A stretch of DNA of 64,000 bases from Enterobacter asburiae. GTDB taxonomy: Bacteria > Pseudomonadota > Gammaproteobacteria > Enterobacterales > Enterobacteriaceae. Made by a program: the position numbers and the translations under genes. Below are positions 59,492-64,000 of this stretch, in pieces. How positions within the stretch are numbered: the stretch's first letter is position 1; each line of letters opens with the position of its first letter. The stretch is from NCBI RefSeq assembly GCF_021440515.1, contig NZ_JAKCMV010000049.1, positions 1 through 64,000 of the forward strand, read 5' to 3'. Under the pieces are notes generated by a model. It saw only the letters and a list, made by a program, of their open reading frames with translations, was not told the origin of the DNA and ran no database searches.

Positions 59492-60300
59492 TGGATAACT
59501 TCGTCGATCTGTTTATGGTGTCACCGATGCTACTGGTGGTGCTGTTTTTTGTTGCCATGCTTGCCGGTTTCATCGACGCGCTGGCGGGCGGGGGCGGTTT
59601 ACTGACCGTCCCGGCGCTGCTGGCGGCGGGTATGAGCCCGGCGCAGGCGCTGGCCACCAACAAGCTTCAGGCCTGCGGGGGATCGCTCTCCGCATCGCTC
59701 TACTTTATCCGCCGCAAGGTGGTGAACCTCGCCGATCAAAAGCTCAATATCCTGATGACCTTCATCGGCTCCACCTCGGGTGCGCTGCTGGTGCAGCACG
59801 TCCAGTCGGATATTTTGCGCCAGATCCTGCCGATTCTGGTGATCTGCATCGGCCTCTATTTCCTGCTGATGCCTAAGCTGGGTGAAGAAGACCGTCAGCG
59901 TCGCCTGTACGGCCTGCCGTTTGCGCTTATTGCGGGCGGCTGCGTGGGCTTTTACGACGGTTTCTTCGGCCCGGGCGCGGGCTCGTTTTATGCGCTGGCC
60001 TTTGTGACGCTGGCCGGGTTTAACCTTGCGAAATCCACCGCCCATGCCAAAGTGCTGAACGCCACGTCCAACGTCGGCGGCCTGCTGCTGTTTATCATTG
60101 GCGGCAAGGTTATCTGGGCGACCGGATTTGTGATGATGGCAGGACAGTTTTTGGGCGCGCGCGCGGGCTCGCGTCTGGTATTGAGCAAGGGGCAAAAGCT
60201 GATCCGCCCGATGATCGTTATCGTATCGGCGGTGATGAGTGCCAAGCTACTTTATGACAGCCACGGACAGGAGATCCTCCACTGGTTGGGGATGAACTAA
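59491..60300 (+). CDS. yfcA: TSUP-family membrane transporter YfcA
   Basis: A 269-residue membrane protein of the TauE/SafE (TSUP) family with seven to eight helices. Duplicated family motifs are seen in AGFIDALAGGGGLLTVPALLAAG near residue 25 and FYDGFFGPGAGSFYALAFV near 155. The transported compound (possibly a sulfur-containing organic anion) is not known for YfcA. It overlaps mepA by one base and epmC by one base, so it is translated as part of a chain. Confidence 0.92.
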   Translation: MDNFVDLFMVSPMLLVVLFFVAMLAGFIDALAGGGGLLTVPALLAAGMSPAQALATNKLQACGGSLSASLYFIRRKVVNLADQKLNILMTFIGSTSGALLVQHVQSDILRQILPILVICIGLYFLLMPKLGEEDRQRRLYGLPFALIAGGCVGFYDGFFGPGAGSFYALAFVTLAGFNLAKSTAHAKVLNATSNVGGLLLFIIGGKVIWATGFVMMAGQFLGARAGSRLVLSKGQKLIRPMIVIVSAVMSAKLLYDSHGQEILHWLGMN

Positions 60301-60845
60301 TGAACAGTACGCATAAATACGAACAGCTGGTTGAGATCTTCGACGGCTGTTTTGCTGATGATTTTAATACCCGTCTGATTAAAGGCGACGACGAACCGAT
60401 CTATCTTCCTGCTGATGCGGACGTTCCCTACAACCGCATCGTGTTTGCGCACGGCTTTTACGCCAGCGCGCTGCACGAGATTTCGCACTGGTGCATCGCC
60501 GGAAAAGCCCGTCGCGAGCTGGTGGACTTTGGATACTGGTACTGCCCGGACGGGCGCGACGCGGCGACGCAGGGGCAGTTTGAGGACGTTGAGGTTAAAC
60601 CTCAGGCGTTTGACTGGCTGTTCTGCGTGGCGGCCGGGTATCCGTTTAACGTCAGCTGCGACAACCTTGAAGGCGATTTCGAGCCGGACCGTATCGTGTT
60701 TCAGCGCCGCGTTCACGCGCAGGTGATGGAGTATCTTGAGAAGGGCATCCCGGAACGTCCGGCGCGCTTTATCAAGGCGTTACAGAATTATTATCACACG
60801 CCGGAGATCACGGCGGAATGCTTCCCGTGGCCGGAAGATATTTAA
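60300..60845 (+). CDS. epmC: Elongation factor P hydroxylase EpmC
   Basis: EpmC hydroxylates the beta-lysylated residue of elongation factor P, the last step of its modification after EpmA and EpmB. The 181-residue protein has the presumed metal-binding HEISHW (His59, Glu60, His63), and the later [10 protein letters not shown] and QAFDWLFC blocks. E. coli EpmC is 182 long. EpmA and EpmB genes are not in the window. It overlaps yfcA by one base. Confidence 0.94.
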   Translation: MNSTHKYEQLVEIFDGCFADDFNTRLIKGDDEPIYLPADADVPYNRIVFAHGFYASALHEISHWCIAGKARRELVDFGYWYCPDGRDAATQGQFEDVEVKPQAFDWLFCVAAGYPFNVSCDNLEGDFEPDRIVFQRRVHAQVMEYLEKGIPERPARFIKALQNYYHTPEITAECFPWPEDI

Positions 60846-60858
60846 CAGAGGAAAGAAG

Positions 60859-61137
60859 ATGATCGCAGAATTTGAATCGCGCATTCTGGCGTTAATTGAT
60901 GACATGGTGGAACACGCCAGTGATGATGAGCTGTTCGCCAGCGGTTATCTGCGTGGTCACCTGACGCTGGCGGTTGCCGAGCTGGAAACGGGTGACGATC
61001 ACTCTGCCCAGGCCGTGCACGACGAAGTTACCCGCAGCCTGGAGAAAGCGATTCAGGCAGGCGAGCTTTCGCCGCGTGACCAGACCTTAGTGCTGGGCAT
61101 GTGGGACAATTTGTTCCAGCAGGCAAAAGCGAAGTAA
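60859..61137 (+). CDS. yfcL: Conserved small protein YfcL
   Basis: A 92-residue, all-helical, acidic protein equal in length to E. coli YfcL. The start [10 protein letters not shown] has GAGGAAAG upstream; the frame continues into epmC without similarity. It has no signal peptide or recognised motif, and the function is unknown. It is the last gene of the prmB-aroC-mepA-yfcA-epmC-yfcL series, 13 bases after epmC. Confidence 0.9.
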   Translation: MIAEFESRILALIDDMVEHASDDELFASGYLRGHLTLAVAELETGDDHSAQAVHDEVTRSLEKAIQAGELSPRDQTLVLGMWDNLFQQAKAK

Positions 61138-61147
61138 GTGTCTTATC

Positions 61148-61195
61148 CCCCTCTCCCTGTGGGAGAGGGCCGGGGTGAGGGCAACAGGCCGCACC
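61148..61195. repeat. Dispersed repeat copy between yfcL and mnmC
   Basis: CCCTCTCCCTGTGGGAGAGGG hairpin-type unit followed by CGGGGTGAGGGCAACAGGCC, the same motif order as 265-309 and 10411-10459. It fills the convergent gap of yfcL and mnmC and may work as a shared 3' end. Confidence 0.78.
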
Positions 61196-63193
61196 CTACT
61201 TAACCCTTTTCCCTTTCAGCAGTTTCCGCACCCACAGGCGATTCGGATTCAGCCCCGCCAGCGTCACCCTGTCCAGCGGGATCGGCTCATCGCTCATTTG
61301 CGCGGCTAATACTTCAGCCAGCAGCGGCGCCGAACACAGCCCACGCGAACCTAAACCGCCCAGCATGTACAGTTCCGGATAAACCGGGGCAGAAACCGCG
61401 CTGTCTTTGTTGTCGACCAGATCCTGATAGACCGAAAGCGTAGCCTCGTAGTCCGGCACGCTGCCCGACATCGGCAGATGATCGCGGGTCGCGCAGCGAA
61501 CGCCGCAGCGAGCTTCTCCCGCGCTGATATCCACCTCTTTTGCCCACTCCGCCTGCGGGAAACAGTCCAGCAAGCGCTGGCGATTCTGCTGCTGATCCTC
61601 TTCGCGATACTGCGTGTCCGTTTCACCACGATGGTAGCTTGCGCCGATGCAGTGATGGCCGTTGGACGGGTTTTGCGGGGTCAGATAGCCGTCATAGCAG
61701 AGCACCTGCTTAAGCTTGCTGAGCTGCGGCGCGCCCGGAACATGGCTCACCTGACCACCCACCGGATAGACCGGCAGTTTTTCGGTCTGGACAAACTGAT
61801 TGATATTATGTCCGTTTGCCAGCACCACGCAGTCGTGCTGCGCCCGTGTGCCGTCGGCAAAGGTTAACATCCACTGCGTTTCTTGCGAGAGAGAGGCGAC
61901 CTCGCGACCGTAATGCACCCTCAGCCCGCGCGTTTGCGCCAGCGCAATAGCGCCCACCGTGAGCTCCGCCGGGCACAGCCAGCCGCCGAGCGGGTACTGA
62001 ATGCCGTCGCAGCCGGTGTCGACGCCGGTTGACGCGAGTATCTCCTGCGCATTCGCCGCGCGGGCAATCTCCGGCGGCAGACCGAGCGAGAGCATCTGCG
62101 CGATCTTATGCTGGCTCTTTTCATCCCAGCCGAGCTGCGTCACGCCGCACCAGTCACGATCGAAGGCGACCGGCAGCGAATCGTACAGGCGACGGGCGAA
62201 GGTGAACGCCGCCGGGAAGAACTGGCTCAGAGCCGGATCCTGGGCGCTTAACAGCGGATAGAGCGCCCCCTGACGGTTGCCGGACGCGCCCGTGGCGGGG
62301 GCATCGTCGGCGCAGTAAAGGGTTACCTGCCAGCCGCGATGGACAAGGGCGAGGGAGAGCAGGGCGCTGGCAACGCCGCCGCCGATAATCGCCGCTTCAC
62401 GGGAGGCGCTGGCAGTACGGGCAAACCACGGGGTTTGCGCGGGCGTATCCAGCGCGTTTTCCATCACCCCAACCAGCATGTCGCGCTTGCGGCCAAAACC
62501 TTTGGTTTTTTGCATGGAAAAGCCCGCTTCCTGCAACCCACGGCGCACGAAGCCTGCCGAGGTAAAGGTCGCAAGCGTCGCCCCAGGACGCGCCAGTCGC
62601 GCCATCGCGTTGAAAAGATGCTGGCTCCACATGTCCGGGTTTTTAGCGGGGGCGAAGCCGTCCAGGAACCACGCGTCCACCTTCTGCCGCATCGAATCAT
62701 CGAGCTTATCGGTGAGGTCGTTGATATCCCCGAGCCATAAGTCGAGGGTCACGCGCCCGCCGTCCAGCACCAGACGATGGCAGCCGCCGAGTGCGGGCGG
62801 CCACTGGGCCTGAAGCTGCTCTGCCCAGGGGGCAAGCTCTGGCCAGCGCTGTTGCGCCAGCTTCAGGTCGTGGGCGGTGAGCGGGAATTTCTCAAAACTG
62901 ATGAAATGTAATCGTTGAAGCGTTGCCTCAGGCTGTTGTGCGCAAAAACGATCGAATGCCTGCCAGAGGGTCAGGAAATTCAGGCCGGTGCCAAACCCGC
63001 TTTCACCCACCACGAAAAGGTTGCGCGGATGGTCCGGAAAACGGGCGCTGAGGTGGTTTCCTTCAAGGAAAACATAACGCGTTTCTTCAAGTCCGTTATC
63101 ATTAGAAAAGTAGACATCATCGAAATCTCGGGAAACAGGTGTACCCTCAGCGTTGAATTCGAGGTTGGCGGGTTGTATAGCGTTTTGTTTCAC
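61196..63193 (-). CDS. mnmC: Bifunctional tRNA mnm5s2U modification enzyme MnmC
   Basis: MnmC finishes the wobble modification mnm5s2U: its FAD-dependent C-terminal domain removes the carboxymethyl group of cmnm5 and its N-terminal domain methylates the resulting amine. The start is placed at a GTG ([13 protein letters not shown]), equivalent to [13 protein letters not shown] in E. coli; 34 further codons are open. The methyltransferase domain (to about 245) has [15 protein letters not shown], and [17 protein letters not shown]. The FAD domain starts near 258 with [17 protein letters not shown]. 665 residues versus 668. No strong ribosome site precedes the GTG. Confidence 0.93.
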   Translation of the reverse strand: MKQNAIQPANLEFNAEGTPVSRDFDDVYFSNDNGLEETRYVFLEGNHLSARFPDHPRNLFVVGESGFGTGLNFLTLWQAFDRFCAQQPEATLQRLHFISFEKFPLTAHDLKLAQQRWPELAPWAEQLQAQWPPALGGCHRLVLDGGRVTLDLWLGDINDLTDKLDDSMRQKVDAWFLDGFAPAKNPDMWSQHLFNAMARLARPGATLATFTSAGFVRRGLQEAGFSMQKTKGFGRKRDMLVGVMENALDTPAQTPWFARTASASREAAIIGGGVASALLSLALVHRGWQVTLYCADDAPATGASGNRQGALYPLLSAQDPALSQFFPAAFTFARRLYDSLPVAFDRDWCGVTQLGWDEKSQHKIAQMLSLGLPPEIARAANAQEILASTGVDTGCDGIQYPLGGWLCPAELTVGAIALAQTRGLRVHYGREVASLSQETQWMLTFADGTRAQHDCVVLANGHNINQFVQTEKLPVYPVGGQVSHVPGAPQLSKLKQVLCYDGYLTPQNPSNGHHCIGASYHRGETDTQYREEDQQQNRQRLLDCFPQAEWAKEVDISAGEARCGVRCATRDHLPMSGSVPDYEATLSVYQDLVDNKDSAVSAPVYPELYMLGGLGSRGLCSAPLLAEVLAAQMSDEPIPLDRVTLAGLNPNRLWVRKLLKGKRVK

Positions 63194-63271
63194 GTAAGTT
63201 ACTCGTCTGGCAGGCAGTGGCACGATCTTAACGATGTGCGTCCGCTGGTGCAAATTTCCGCAGAAAATCGC

Positions 63272-63303
63272 TGATCGGACTTGTTCGGCGTACAAGTGTA
63301 CGC
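63272..63303 (+). promoter_or_regulatory. FadR- and FabR-type sites upstream of fabB
   Basis: The palindrome GCGTACA, two bases, TGTACGC (63288-63303) has perfect seven-base arms and matches the FabR operator. Immediately before it, ATCGGACTTGTT (63274-63285) corresponds to the known FadR activating site of E. coli fabB. They lie 48-80 bp before the fabB start. Confidence 0.82.
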
Positions 63304-63350
63304 TATTGTGCGACTCGAAACTTATTTAGTGCGACTTACAGAGGTATTGA

Positions 63351-64000
63351 ATGAAACGTGCAGTGATTACTGGCCTGGGCATTGTTTCCAGCATCGGTAA
63401 TAACCAGCAGGAAGTCCTGGCATCTCTGCGTGAAGGACGCTCCGGGATCACTTTCTCTGAAGAGTTTAAAGATTCAGGTATGCGTAGCCACGTATGGGGT
63501 AACGTCAAACTGGACACCACCGGTTTGATTGACCGTAAAGTGGTTCGTTTCATGAACGATGCCTCTATTTATGCTTACCTCTCCATGCAGGAAGCGATTG
63601 CTGACGCTGGTTTGACCGCTGAGGTTTACCAGAACAACCCGCGTGTAGGCCTGATTGCAGGTTCCGGCGGCTCGTCTAAAGCACAGGTTTTCGGTGCTGA
63701 TGCAATGCGTAGCCCGCGTGGTCTGAAAGCTGTAGGTCCGTACGTTGTGACGAAAGCAATGGGCTCAGCGGTTTCCGCGTGCCTGGCGACGCCGTTCAAA
63801 ATCCACGGCGTGAACTACTCCATCAGCTCCGCCTGTGCGACCTCCGCACACTGTATCGGTAACGCGGTTGAGCAGATCCAGTTGGGTAAACAGGACATCG
63901 TATTTGCTGGCGGCGGCGAAGAGCTGGGCTGGGAAATGGCCTGTGAGTTCGACGCGATGGGCGCACTGTCCACCAAATACAACGAAACCCCGGAAAAAGC
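63351..64000 (+). CDS. fabB: 3-oxoacyl-ACP synthase I FabB (N-terminal part, cut by the window)
   Basis: FabB elongates acyl-ACPs and is required for unsaturated fatty acid synthesis. The window shows the first 216 or so of about 405 residues. The condensing-enzyme start [16 protein letters not shown], and the active cysteine Cys162 in [10 protein letters not shown], are present. Compared with E. coli FabB one residue is missing in the loop [11 protein letters not shown]. The gene runs off the right edge of the window without frameshift. Divergent from mnmC. Confidence 0.95.
   Translation, partial: MKRAVITGLGIVSSIGNNQQEVLASLREGRSGITFSEEFKDSGMRSHVWGNVKLDTTGLIDRKVVRFMNDASIYAYLSMQEAIADAGLTAEVYQNNPRVGLIAGSGGSSKAQVFGADAMRSPRGLKAVGPYVVTKAMGSAVSACLATPFKIHGVNYSISSACATSAHCIGNAVEQIQLGKQDIVFAGGGEELGWEMACEFDAMGALSTKYNETPEK

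Overview
The window is core chromosome of a gammaproteobacterial enteric, most likely an Enterobacter (E. cloacae complex) or a very close relative. Nearly every protein matches its Escherichia coli K-12 counterpart in length and motifs, and gene order follows the K-12 segment running from tktB/talA to fabB. The genus call is inference: it rests on an indole-3-pyruvate decarboxylase of the E. cloacae type, on the missing eut, mur and fry blocks, and on REP-type and other dispersed repeats. I see no insertion sequence, intact prophage, CRISPR array, toxin-antitoxin pair or secretion system.

Layout. (1) 1-9.4 kb: an unidentified structured sequence and an inverted repeat, then talA-tktB (pentose phosphate), maeB, hemF-amiA, ypeA-yfeZ and yfeY. 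(2) 9.4-20.2 kb: yfeX, then sulfate/thiosulfate uptake and cysteine synthesis (cysPUWA, cysM, later cysK), pdxK for the PLP cofactor, and the PTS core ptsH-ptsI-crr. (3) 20.3-26.6 kb: cysZ, zipA, ligA-ypeB, yfeH/yfeR. (4) 26.6-30.5 kb: a flxA-like gene with a sigma-28-type promoter, a tRNA operon (three Val, one Lys) whose 3' end carries a 63-bp direct repeat, gltX, yfeC-yfeD and two tRNA-Ala genes. (5) 30.7-36.1 kb: pdeA, nupC, mntH, ypeC. (6) 36.2-39.1 kb: an accessory divergent pair, aldo/keto reductase and ipdC. (7) 39.1-47.4 kb: yfeO, glk, ypdAB, alaC, ypdK, lpxP, tRNA-Arg. (8) 47.4-55.2 kb: yfdC, mlaA and fatty-acid genes fadL, fadI-fadJ with FadR-like operators. (9) 55.3-64 kb: sixA, smrB, prmB-aroC-mepA-yfcA-epmC-yfcL, mnmC and the start of fabB.

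How the genes fit together. Sulfur assimilation is dense here: the CysPUWA importer, CysZ, both O-acetylserine sulfhydrylases, and a pyridoxal kinase gene five bases after cysM. PTS genes, glucokinase, malic enzyme and transaldolase/transketolase give a central-carbon theme. fadL, fadI-fadJ and fabB all carry FadR- or FabR-like sites, linking fatty-acid uptake, oxidation and unsaturated synthesis.

Compared with remembered K-12 order, differences are concentrated at a few junctions: eut/eutR gone between maeB and hemF; ucpA-murRQP-yfeW gone between yfeX and cysP; fry/ypdEF/ypdC gone between glk and ypdB; no prophage at argW; and ipdC plus the reductase gained between ypeC and yfeO. I did not find a convincing new multi-gene system. 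The best leads are small: the tRNA-Lys duplication with its insert, the sigma-28-driven flxA-like gene beside it, the structured element at the left edge, the paired palindromes between nupC and mntH, and the hairpin just after the yfeX promoter.
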